DNA of 64,000 nucleotides from Mytilisepta virgata (Eukaryota > Mollusca > Bivalvia > Mytilida > Mytilidae): the NCBI GenBank assembly GCA_028015205.1, contig CM051521.1, positions 98,928,513 to 98,992,512 on the forward strand. The letters run 5' to 3'. Position 1 is the first letter of the stretch; every line of letters begins with the position of its first letter. Positions 1-12,200 of this stretch are shown piece after piece. A program made the position numbers and the translations under genes. The notes beneath the pieces are model-generated. The model saw nothing but the letters and a program-made list of their open reading frames with translations. It made no database searches and was not told the origin of the DNA.

Positions 1-228
1 GCTTGATATCACATATTAATTATAAAGTATTTAAACTCCTATGGCAAACACTTGAACAATACATCTTGCCCTTTCTTTCTTATTCATGACTTTTTCTTCT
101 TCACTATTTGTAATCCAGATACATTGTAGGGTCTGTTTATCATGCTAATTTAAGTTGAACATTTCTCACAAAAAGAAATGCAAATAAGGATGCAATTCAA
201 TAAATTAAAAGCACTAATAATCATAAAA
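1..228 (-). other. SEC24B: SEC24B 3' UTR, partial
   Basis: AT-rich sequence follows the SEC24B stop codon. I see no AATAAA or ATTAAA in minus orientation within these 228 bases, so the poly(A) site is probably beyond the left edge. Confidence 0.5.
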
Positions 229-3200
229 TCAGCTCTTCAATTGTTTCTGTAAATGCTGTAAAAATTCATAATATGACATTGAAGATTCAGTCCTATCTTC
301 AATCATATATTGGAAAAATTCCATGCGTAGTTTACTGTCTTCTCTAAAAAATAAATCATTTTATGTTAGTATTAATTCACTATAACATGTATTCTACACA
401 CTGACACTTTTTAGACTGAATGAGATACCTGACAACTTCCAGTGAAAATAATATGCATTTTTTTTCTTTTGTCAAGCAATTAAACTTTCCTGTTCTAAAT
501 TCAAGAGTGGAGTTGTGTACAAGGTTTTTGTATGAGTTCTTATGAAAGACCTGTGTTAGAAAACAGCAATAATACACAATTTCTCACTCCAGAGGAATGT
601 ATGAACATTTTCTTCCATTAAATTTTTTTTTTCTTAAGACTACTAAACTAGTTAAAAATGTAGTTTTTCATTCCTATTCAAAACTTGTATCATTAAAATC
701 AACATTATGAGGGAGTAATATCTGTGGTTTAAGGCATGAATCTTACTTACCTAACAACATAAAATGTTGTTCCACCTGGTCGGTTATCTAATAGATAATT
801 TATAAAAGTTCTAATATTCTCTGATGTCTCATTCTCTAGCTCTGGTAGATCAATCTGTATAAATTAACCAAAAAAATGTAGTAATGTTTGTCATCCCAAT
901 TTTTTCAGTTTCAATGTAATAACAAAATACAGCAATTTATTACAGGGCTTTACACAAGTCAAAATTTCAGATAATTTATTGGAAAATATTCATCAAGTGC
1001 TTGTTGAAAGGTACTTGATATGGATTCATTTATGTTTCTGGTTCGTTTCAAGAAAACCAAATTTCCTGCTTTTGCAACTTTCTACGAATAACACATGAAG
1101 TATGCATTTAACTGAATATAATAAGTTACACAGTTTGTGAGTGACTTAATACGGGATATACGGTGTCAGTAATTTCATATTGGAGCTCTCGGCGAATATG
1201 AAATTTACTGACACCGTATATCCCGTATTAGGTTACTCACACACTGTGTAACAGATGTATCTTATTTTTAATAATTTCGTATATTGGAGGGGTGTATAGC
1301 AACTGGGGCACATAATATGGCGAACACAACTTACATCTTTGGTATATGAACAGCCAAAATGCATTGGCAGTATATATTAAAGTGATTTATAAACTGTCAC
1401 TGGCTTAGTATCAAATAATAATGTCAAAGATAGATCAAAATACACCTCGTTGAAGTTCTTATTGTCCTGCTTCGTTTCTGTCAGGTACACTCTCAGGCAA
1501 TTTGCAGACTTCTTGTTTGCTTTCAGAGTATTGTCAGAGTTCAATCATAGTTTAACCATTTACTTTCAATTTCTTCATGTGATGTTTTGGCAAACCGCTT
1601 CCCCGTAGCCATTTTTTCTCGAAATCAAGAACAGTTAACTCAAAATTTGGCAGGATATAAAAAACTACTGGCATAATATAAGATAAACTAGGCTTCCACG
1701 TGTGCAAAATTATCCAATCAAATTTCGAGAAATTATTAAAAATAAGATATATATACACATGGTTCCATTGGATTCATAACTCAACTAAATATATGAAAGA
1801 ACCTTCAGTGAGCAAGCTCACATACCCTTATTTGTAATGGGGATAATTCAAGTATTTCTAACAATCTTAAAATCTAGGCAACAGCAGTGTATAAGCAAGA
1901 AACATCTTACCATTCCTTCTGGTATAGACATAAAATTAGGAACATCCATGACATCTTCACAGAACTTGTTACTAACACCACTTCCAACATAAAAATACAT
2001 GCGATCATATGTATCTAACAGATATACTCCAGATCGATCAATGTAGGCCGATGACAGATGTAGTCTAATCGCTTGAGGAATCTCTGTATTATTCTTTGTT
2101 GTAATTGTCTGAAAATACATACACTATTTTTATAAAAATGAATTTCAATCATTATAACTAAACATCATATGCAAAATTCAATCTGAGAAGACAAAACCCT
2201 TGTTTTCTGTAAACTCAATATATTTCATGTTCCATTTTACTCAAAGCAAAAGGTTTTAAGAAAAAGAAGTTTACTTCACAACAATGCATACATATAGTTA
2301 TGACTTTAGGTATGAATTCAGGATAATGTAGTAGAGAAAAGAATGGGGGCAGACTTAAAGCTCTTTCCTTTAACTTCTCTGTTATTAGGCAATAAATATC
2401 TAAGATAAAATAACATCTCTTTTTTAACTCACTGTTTCTCCTAAATTGTGTATTGGGTACAAATGTGGGTATATACTCTGCATAAGGTACTGTAAGGGTA
2501 AACTTTTACACTGCTGCATGGCAAACACTCTATCATCTAAAGTTGTGCTGATACCAAATCTAAAGGCAGTCTGTAACATATAGAGGAAGATTTCAATAAA
2601 TTCTTGATTCAATAAGAACAATTATTATTTCTAAGATACTTATATTTCCTTATGCACTTATGTTCATGATTTTTGTGTGCACTATTCCATAACTTTTAAA
2701 GAATGATATGAAATACATGTATATATTTTATAATGCATAATTACATGAAAACTATTAAATACCACAAATTAAGTATACTGGAAACAATTAATTTTCCCTC
2801 AATCACTAAGACTGATTAGTACAAAAATTAATGCAATTCAACTAAATCAAAACATTGTTCAAGCAACACAACTTATTGGGCGTCTTTTTAAAAAAGTTTT
2901 TCAAAAATTTAAAAATTAAATGATACTGGAAATACTTGTCTGATCTTGTATATTGGTAACTTTATGATTTCTCAAAAACTTGACCAATTAATAATTCCTA
3001 AAAGTTTTTAAAAACATGCAGAAAAGTATCCTTACATATTTCATCAATCCAGATATTAACAATGGTATTAGGCGTAATGAGTAAACTATTGGTAAACTTC
3101 CCACTCTCTGTGAGGCTGGTAATGTATTACCATAGGCAGACAAACAATCTACTGCTGCATTCAACAAGGCTTCCCTTGCATCTGGTAACGATGCTGTCAC

Positions 3201-6200
3201 ACTTCTGTCAGCAGCTGTAAACAATGTGGATTATATGGTCTTTCATCAAAAGCAAATTTTAATGTGTAATTTAAAAACTTGTAGTAACAGAACTTGTTAA
3301 ACTGGTTATCACAATTGCAACATCAATGATTTTTGCACTAAGGCTTATCAGGTTCCATTATTCTTAAACATTTAACAATTAAAAAACCATCAGCCAATTA
3401 ATGGCTAGAAACTTTGGAACTTGACTAGTACAAGGCACAAATTCAAATAATTACTAAACCTAATCTGTTCTCTGTTTCCAATAATTACACAACCTAATCT
3501 GTTCTCTGTTTTGGGTATAAATTATCAATACCATGACATGTTAATGACAATGCTCTTACCCATTTTGGCTAGCAATCCTACAATAGCTTGTTGATCGGCT
3601 CCTGCATAAATTTCACCCAGCTGATTTGTGACAGGAAGGCACATAGTGTGCACACGAATTCTTCTCTCCCCTAAAACAATAAAATTACACAACTATATTG
3701 TTACAATTATTCCTTCCAATACTTAAAATTCTTAGCAGAAATGTTACATACTAGATTTACACACTCCAATGGAAATATATCTCTGCAGTATTTTAGGTCA
3801 TCAGACAGTTCTGAAAAAGGACCATCTACAGACTAGTGCTGCAAAGTCTAGTTCCAATTGGCTCAGTGGTTTAAGACACAAAGATTTTTAATCAATTTTC
3901 CAATAGAGTCCTATGTTAAACAAAGTTTGACTGTGGCCATCTTGGTTTAACGGACCGGGTCATCGGACTCTTTTCTGAATGCGGCCTCCTAAGGATCCTT
4001 GCTGCCAAGTCTGGTTCCAATTGGCCATGTAGTTACATTGAGGATTTTTGAAATTTATCCCCCTTTTTTTTTCGATTTTTAGTAACAGCAGCCATGATGG
4101 TTGGAAGTCAGGGTTGACGGACAGATTTTTGGAAGGGGGCCACCCGAGCACCATTCCACCAAATTTTGGTATGAATTGGCCCAGTGCTTTCAGAAAAGAT
4201 TTTTGAATGAATTTTTCCATAGGTCCTATGTTAAACTAAGTAAAGTTCCCCTGTGGCGGCAATCTTGGTTGACAGTCCATGTCATTAGACACAATTCTGA
4301 AAGAGGACCTCATAAGGACCATTGCTGCCAAGTCTGATTTAAGGTCAAGGCGAAGTAATTGAACGCCATCTAGTGTTCATTTGTTTACCGTTTCAAGGGT
4401 AACAGACCCTTGTCATTGTATTACGTCCCCGACTGATTGTCTGAAGTCGTAGTCATTATGACGTTGACTCCGGAGGAGCAGTGGAGTCGTCGTAAGGTAG
4501 AAATAATGGTGTGTTCAGACGTACAGTTATTACGCAATGCAAAACTTTTTCGGAACGTTTCAAAACGCATTGTGCGTTCTCATGTCCCTTCATTATCAAA
4601 CGCATTCGAAAGAAATATTTTGTCGTGTAAACGCATATTTATATATATTAATTCGTTTCATAATCATAGATACATGTGTACGTGTTGTTATTTGTACAGT
4701 ACATATTATGCAAGTAATTTGCTTAGCTTAAATTTTAGTGTTTATGTACAGTGTAATACCTCCATAGTATTAACACGACGCAAGTCATCTTTTTGACACT
4801 TAGATCACGGGTACATTGTTATAAATTTAATAAACATCTCAATTTCGGTGAACTAAGTAAATAACGCGAATGCATATACGACGTGAAGTTGCGCATATAA
4901 CATCATTTTCATTTTGATGGAGATATAAAAAATATCAATCAAATGAAGACGGTCCTCGTTATCCTTTTAAAAAAATATTATTACTTATATTTTTGATTAA
5001 ACGTCTTTGTAATTTCACCGTTCTCTAGAAATTGCCTGGTATTGGAATTAATTCGTACCGCTTCGGCATTTGAATACTGCGAATTTAACTGAATCGATTG
5101 AAATTGTGACCGATATTAGCTTTATTTTATGATCTCATGACATGATGCATTGAGAATGTACATTAATTGTTTTTTATTTTGGTTAATAAGGCCACACAAA
5201 ATTGATTTTAAGTTCTTTGGATTTTTTAAGGGTAAATATAGGTGCGAACGAGCAAAAAAATTTTTTTTCTAACGGAACATTTTTTTTCAGTCACCATTGA
5301 AAATCAAAGTTAAGTGTGATACAACTTTTTATCTTTAATTTGGATAAGGGGCGAACTTTCAGCTCTTAATTTTAAATGAAATTGCAAAAAAATTGCAGCT
5401 GCAAAATCCAACGACCTAAAAATCAATTTGGTTTGGCCTAATTTGTAAGAGATTTCAGCCAAACTAAGGCATTATCAGCTCCCACTGTGTGAAAAATGTT
5501 TCCGTTGTCAATTATCCTTACGGATCTTTACAATCCTGCTTATCTCTCGCATGCAAGATTTTTTTTGTTAGAAGTTTTAATTTTGTAATAACGACAATAC
5601 CCTCTAAACTTAACGCACTGTGAAATAAAAAAATGTTGTTTTCAAATTACGTGGAGTTGGTCAACTTGACGCACTTTGATTTTTTTTAAATATTTTCACG
5701 GGACTATAAGGATACAATTGCAATACAAATCAATCATCGCCAACATGAAAATCAAACATTGTCATTCAACAAATAATAAATAAAATCTGCTTCTCCTTAC
5801 AGAAAGCAAAAAGTAAATAAATAAATAAATAAATAATTAAATAAAATGGTCAATAAATAATAAATAAACATTAATAAAAAATTAATAAAAACATTAAAAT
5901 TGAAAAATATACATCAGATGAAAGAAAAAGATTTGTTGTTTGTCCTGTAATTATAATCTGCAATACATAAACGTTATCGAACGCTGGACGTCATGACGTT
6001 GCATAAAAAAATCACCAAAATTAGTACCTTGATATTATCTTCAGCAGCAGATACAATGAAATCAAGCATGGGGACCCCCAAATATTTTTATCTCACCAGA
6101 AAGCTCGTGGACGAGGCAATATAATACTAGTTTTTCAAGAAACTGTAGGGTTAACATCAATGGTTTTAATAGACTTTTCGAGCAAAATTGTCAAAAAATT

Positions 6201-9200
6201 TACGTTTTTCCTATATATCCTATGTTAAAAGTTAATTTCAGAATGCATTTTCCAAGGATTATAGCATAAAAATAAGCATGGGTACCCCCTTTTTTTATTT
6301 CATATTCCAATGTATTTCAATTAGCTTTACATACTGACAAAAAATTAGAAAACTGTAGGATACTTTCAATTACTTCGCCTTGACCTTAAACTGACCAAGT
6401 AGTTTCGTAGAAGAAGATTTTTCACGTTGATCCCCCTTTTTTTCTATTTTTAGTAACAGCAGTCATGTCGGTTGAAAGTCTGGGATGACGGACACAATTT
6501 TGGAAGGGGGCCACTCAAGGACCATTCCAACAAATTTTGGTCCCAATTGACCCAGTGGTTTCAGAGAAGATCTTTAAAGGAAAGTTCAAGCCGTACGTCA
6601 GACAATGATGGACGCCAAGTGATAGCAAAAGCTCATATGGCCTTATAGGCCAGGTGAGCTAAGAAAAAAGTTGATATGCTTAAAAAATAGACTCATATAG
6701 CAAGTCCTCTTAATCCAATAAAGGTAACCCAACAATATCGGTATACAAACCTTTACTAGATGTATAAAGTAAAGCTGCCTGGAAGCATGCAACACTGTTC
6801 TCAGTTAAAGCATCTTCTATTGACATCTGCATACCAAACCCAGTATCAGGGTTAATGTTTGGCAGTGAAAGTAAGTCTGTAGACCGAACAAAAAAGTTTC
6901 CATGGAAAGTATGAATGCTTAAACCTGTAGTAAATAAATACATGTGTATGAAATTTCCCAAGAAATTGAAACCATAAAATAAGTTCATAATTATGACACT
7001 AACACAACAATATAAATTTGTTTCATGTAATTAAAACAGCAATATTGTATCATTATTAGCTTAAATTTTTCTTCATATCAGAAGTGTCAAAAAGTATTTC
7101 CATCAAATGTGTGGTTTTGGGCCTCATAAGACATTTTAAAACAGAACCTGCATAGTTAAGGTTTGCTTTGTCATACAAAAAATATTACACAATTCAAATA
7201 TTCTTTTAATTCATTAAACAAATATTAATGAAACATTATGACAATTCTTTTATCAGGTAGATATTTGCTTAAAGTGCACCTTGTATATTTTTATGATTTT
7301 TTTAACTTCCTAAAAATTATAACTCTTGCCATCTATTTAAATTAACTAACTTTAAACTTTATGCAAATATCTTCTAAGTTATTAAAACAATATACCTTTT
7401 GTACATCTTATTCTCATTACAGACTCAAAACCTATTTTTCTGGTAAGATATCGTCTCAAGTCTGTTTCAAATTTCTCTGCTAATGATGGGTTCTTCACAC
7501 AGTGGAATGATGGGTAATATTGTATACAACCACCAGAATATTTTGATATACAAGCTGTAAAATAAAGCAATACAACCAAATATTATATATAAAATACTGA
7601 TCAGTTTGAAAATACAGTTTTAAAATTAAATATTAATCTTTGAATTATTTCTAATTATGGAATTTAAAAAAAAAATTCTACTCCAGAATGCCCAAAGGAC
7701 CAATAAGATTGTCTTGTTGGCAAGAAGGCACTTGAATAAAATTTGATGGTTGTTGTCATTTTTTTTTAATCTAATCTTCCTTTTAACAGTAAAAGTAATT
7801 ACAAATTAAACAACTATGTATAATGTGGTAAACTATAACAGCGTTAACTATAAAACTTTAGTTTTTCATCTAGTATTTACTGAAATACTGCTTTAATTGT
7901 TCCAAAAAATATTTCAACTTAATTCTCATTTCATTAATCAAGTTTCATGTATGTATATGTAATATATTCTGACCATATTTGAAGTCACTGAATAATAATG
8001 CAAAGATACACAGATTTAAACACATGCATTTAATTTTCAAATACAGACAGATATAACTTACAAATTGAGCTGATATCTGCATATTGACCATTTAACATAA
8101 TAAGGTCCACTGCAACTTGTTGTGCTGAACAATCTAATGCTAATTTCTTATAGAAATCTGTGGCTGGCCCAATATTTGAAACATTCTGAAAAAAACGGGT
8201 CAAAGAATCAAATGGCCAGGTTACATTACTTAACAATGACTAAGGAGTGGAAATCTGTAAATGTTATTGTAATTGATGAAATGAAGATTATAAGAATATG
8301 TAATGTTTCAGCAACTGGGAATTCTGCAAGTGTTCCTAATGTATCCATAATAGGAGGTGCAAATGTCCAATATATATATATACAAACATTCTACCAAGTT
8401 TGAAGACTCTGGATTGAAACTGTAGGAGGAGTTGATTACACAAAATAGGTCCCCTCCTTACAGAATGTTGCTAAAAGCTGACTAAATTTCACAATCCAGA
8501 AATTCTGCAAAATTGTTTCAAATGTATCCATAATAAAAGGTGCACATGTCCAATATATATACAAACATTCTACCAAGTTTCAAGACTCTGGATTGAAAAC
8601 TGTAGGAGTTGATTACACAAAATAGGTACCCTACTTTCCCTACCCACCCACCCAACATTCACCATACCATAACACAGATTTTACTCCATGTAACCCGGCC
8701 AAAAATAATAGATGCCCAATAATGTATATTTTCAAATGAATTTCTTGTTGTTTTTTGTTTTTTAATCTTTGTTTTGTTTTATTTTTGCAAAAAATTAAAT
8801 ATTCTTTATCAAAACAACATCTTTGTAAGATTTCCGAAAACATTTTCCATTTTGCAAAAAAAAGTTTCACCCTTTGATTTTAAAAAAATAATTTTTTCTA
8901 TAAAGTCAAATAAAATGTAAACTAACACAATCAATCTTATCCCTCATTAACTAATGTCCTAAAAAATTTGATTCTTATGACTGAACCCTTTCCCTATCAT
9001 TTTTTATAATAAAAATAAGATCAGGAATGAATTCAATGAAGCAAGCTTCGATGCAAACAATGATTTCTATGGCTCATATTTGAAAATACTGTTTTACTTT
9101 AAAATAAAGTTTCCCACAATACATTAAAATAAAATTCATTTAATATCCCACAAGACATTTTATGCCCACAGAGCTTACTACAAATATCAGTGCTGGCATC

Positions 9201-12200
9201 TACAAGATATACATGCAGTTGGTTAATTATATATGTATGTTTTTGGACATATATTACATATATGTTGAAGTAGTATCACTGTCACATTAACAATGTTTTA
9301 GAAACAGCATTAAAGGGGTTTCCATGAATTCTGATGAACAAAAATCAACAAACAAATAAATCACAAGATTTCAAGATAGGATAACCCTTTATATGGATAA
9401 TCTGTGCTGTAGAATTTATTCCAACTAAACAGAATTCATTATACTCCAATATTATAATTTTACATTTTTACTACTCTATTTATATTATCTAAGCCGGTCC
9501 ATATAATGTTATACGGACTGCCTCGTTTTGGCAAGATCGATTAAATTCGATTAAATCCCAGAAAAGTATAATATAACAAATAGTTCATGACACTTCGGGT
9601 CAAATGTCGCTTCCATCCATATAATTTTTGTTGGGCGACCAACCGGTCCATATACTGCCATATGACCCTCAGTGTCACTAACTATTTGTTAAATAGATCT
9701 TATCTTATGAGGCCATATTTTGATCATCACAGGAAGAGTAATCAACATAATAAAATGTACCTTAGTTGTCCTCTGATTAGGGTCTTCCCTAGACTCAAGT
9801 GCTCCTGGTCCAACAGTAGGTAATACTGTCTGTAAAACTGTAACTCTGCCACCTGTTGGGTGCTGGAAAAAAGATATAAGTGGGTATAACATACCTGTAG
9901 TTAGCTTTCATAAAAGAATTAACATGAATGTATGATACTGTCTTTTATTAAGATTCCTATCATTCACAGTTACAAATCTGATGTCTTATTCATTCAAAGT
10001 GAGGGTCAATCTGTTTGTTTACAAATCAGCTTGCTTGTTCAAAACCTAACAGCTAAATCTAACACTTAACAATTCTAAACATCATAGGCTTGCTTTTGAA
10101 TATAACTGATTTCTTTAACATACAAAAAAACAAGAGTGGCCACACTATATGTCTGGCCCGAGTATGTACATGGACACTGAATAATGATTATTTGATACCC
10201 GACATTTTGCAAGTCAAAGGAAAATGCATTAAAATAAATTGAGGTCAAGGTCAAAAGGCAGGTGTCATACTGACATGTATCCACTAAGAACTATCTATTG
10301 ACCAAATATGGTGGGTCTAGGTATTAAAGTGTTGAGAAATGGACCTAATCTTGAAAATGTGACAAAGTCACTCAAGCATTCAATTGAGGTCAAAGTCCAG
10401 AGACAGGTGTCAGATTTGCATTTACCCACTAAGAACTATCTATAGACCAAACACGGATGGGTCTAGGTATTACAAGTGCTGAAAAAAGGACTTAAGGAAT
10501 TTGGATGAAAGTCACTCAAGCATGAAATTGAGGTCAAGGTCCCAAACCAGGTGTCAGACCAAATATGGTTGGCCTAGGTATTACAGTTTCTGAGAAATGG
10601 ACTTAACAACGAAAAAGTGACAAAGTCACTCAAGCATGAAATTGAGGTCAAGGTCCCAAGCCAGGTTTCAGACTGGCATGTACCCACTAAGAACTATCTA
10701 TTGACCAAATATGGTTGGCCTAGGTATTACAGTTGCTGAGAAATAGATTTAAAGACGAAACTTGGATGCAGATTTTAAATTCATGTTTATGAAGTCAGTG
10801 AACCATGAAAATGAGGTCAGGGTCACAAGACAAGTATACTGCAGCAAACCTTATACAATAAGCTACCTTGTGGACCATAAATGTTAATTGTAGGTATTAT
10901 ATGTGCAAAGTTATTAAAGTTTTAAAAAAGTTTCCACCGCTGTCGCAGCTGGAAAGTAATACCTATATCTCGCCTCTGCGACTAGTCGTCGCAGGCCAGA
11001 CAAAAAAATTAAATCTGCAACCAAAGAATTATGAACAAGTGTAACATCCTAAGTAAAATGAATGCATATTCATTAAAATAAACTTACCACTAATTTATAA
11101 GAAGCTTGTAATGCAGCCCCTAGTGCACTTCCTGTTTCTCTGTTATTCTCAAACAAGTTTGGCAACTGATTTAATAAATCTGTTACCATTTCTTTACTTT
11201 CCTGTAAATTGACTAGTAAATTATCAGGACATGGCAGGAACACATCTACAAAAATACAAACACATACTGGAATATAAAGTATCTTAATTTATTACAAAAA
11301 AAAGTAAACTGTTGTTGTATTTTTTTCTATTTAATATTATTATAGTAGAGAATGAACTCTAAGGTTTTTTCATTTTCATTCTAACACTACCACATAGCAT
11401 ATTATATTTATCAGTGTAAAATAAATGATTAAATATTCGATCTCTAGTCTTCTGTGTATGAAATGAAATAATCTGAGTCAGCATTTCAAGAACTCAACAA
11501 AAAGATACAGAACTTTTGTTGAAAACATTTGCTTATTTGGGTATGCTATTGAAAATCAGAATTTAGTCCTACTGTGATAATGGTACATACCATCTACATC
11601 AGATACAATTAACATCTGAGGTTGTGACAAACTCTCTTCTAAATTGAAGAAATATAATGCACTGTCATAACACAGAAATCCTATTTGTGCTCGAGAATCA
11701 CTTGGGATCTTTTCTAGTTCATCTAACATTGTCTGACAAAAAACATTCAAGTAACCTGAAATTGTATACAAATAAATATAAAATATAAATCTAGATATAG
11801 CTTTTAACTGATATTAAAATATATTTCATAATGTCTATATTTTCAAAAAATGGGTCAAAGACACAAATGGCCGGGTTGCTGGGTGTTTATTGTAGTGGTG
11901 ACAAAGATGATTACAAGATCATATTGCACATTGGCAGTCATGAATATTTATATAGACAAAATCAGACACATTGTATGTTGGTGTACGAGCACAGAGGCAG
12001 CCATCAATTTAATTAGAAATAGGTGAAGTAAGCAATATTTGATTTGATTACATGTTGATAAACACTTGTTTGGAAAAATGGGAAATAATTCCTGAAATAA
12101 TTCCATAAAGTGGGGTGCACATCTTCAATATGTATTAAAAGATTCTGTGAAGTTTCAATGATGTGGGTGAAAAACTGTAGGAGGAGTTGATTTTGCAAAA

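Larger units (their letters stand above)
3828..6662 (+). repeat. Family C element (copy 3), split by a TTAA-bounded insertion
   Basis: The right end GATGGACGCCAAGTGATAGC, followed by a hairpin and GGCCAGGTGAGCTAA, matches the ends of the elements at 23069 and 26101. The body carries diverged tandem units: blocks such as TGCTGCCAAGTCTG, GTAACAGCAG and TTTTGGAAGGGGGCCAC each occur on both sides of the insertion. The left boundary is uncertain because the 5' hallmark CAAGAGGCTC is not visible. It fills most of SEC24B intron 17. Confidence 0.7.
229..7554 (-). other. SEC24B: SEC24B exons 16-23: beta-sandwich, helical and gelsolin-like domains
   Basis: Exons 16-17 (about residues 924-1034) carry the beta-sandwich part, with CTKGLSIHTFHGNFFVRS. 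Exons 18-20 (about 1035-1177) carry the helical domain, with LPDAREALLNAAVDCLSAYG. Exons 21-23 (about 1178-1315) carry the gelsolin-like domain, with IDRSGVYLLDTYDRMYFYVG and the end MIEDRTESSMSYYEFLQHLQ. The stop is TGA at 229-231. No frameshift or missing block is seen. Confidence 0.92.
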
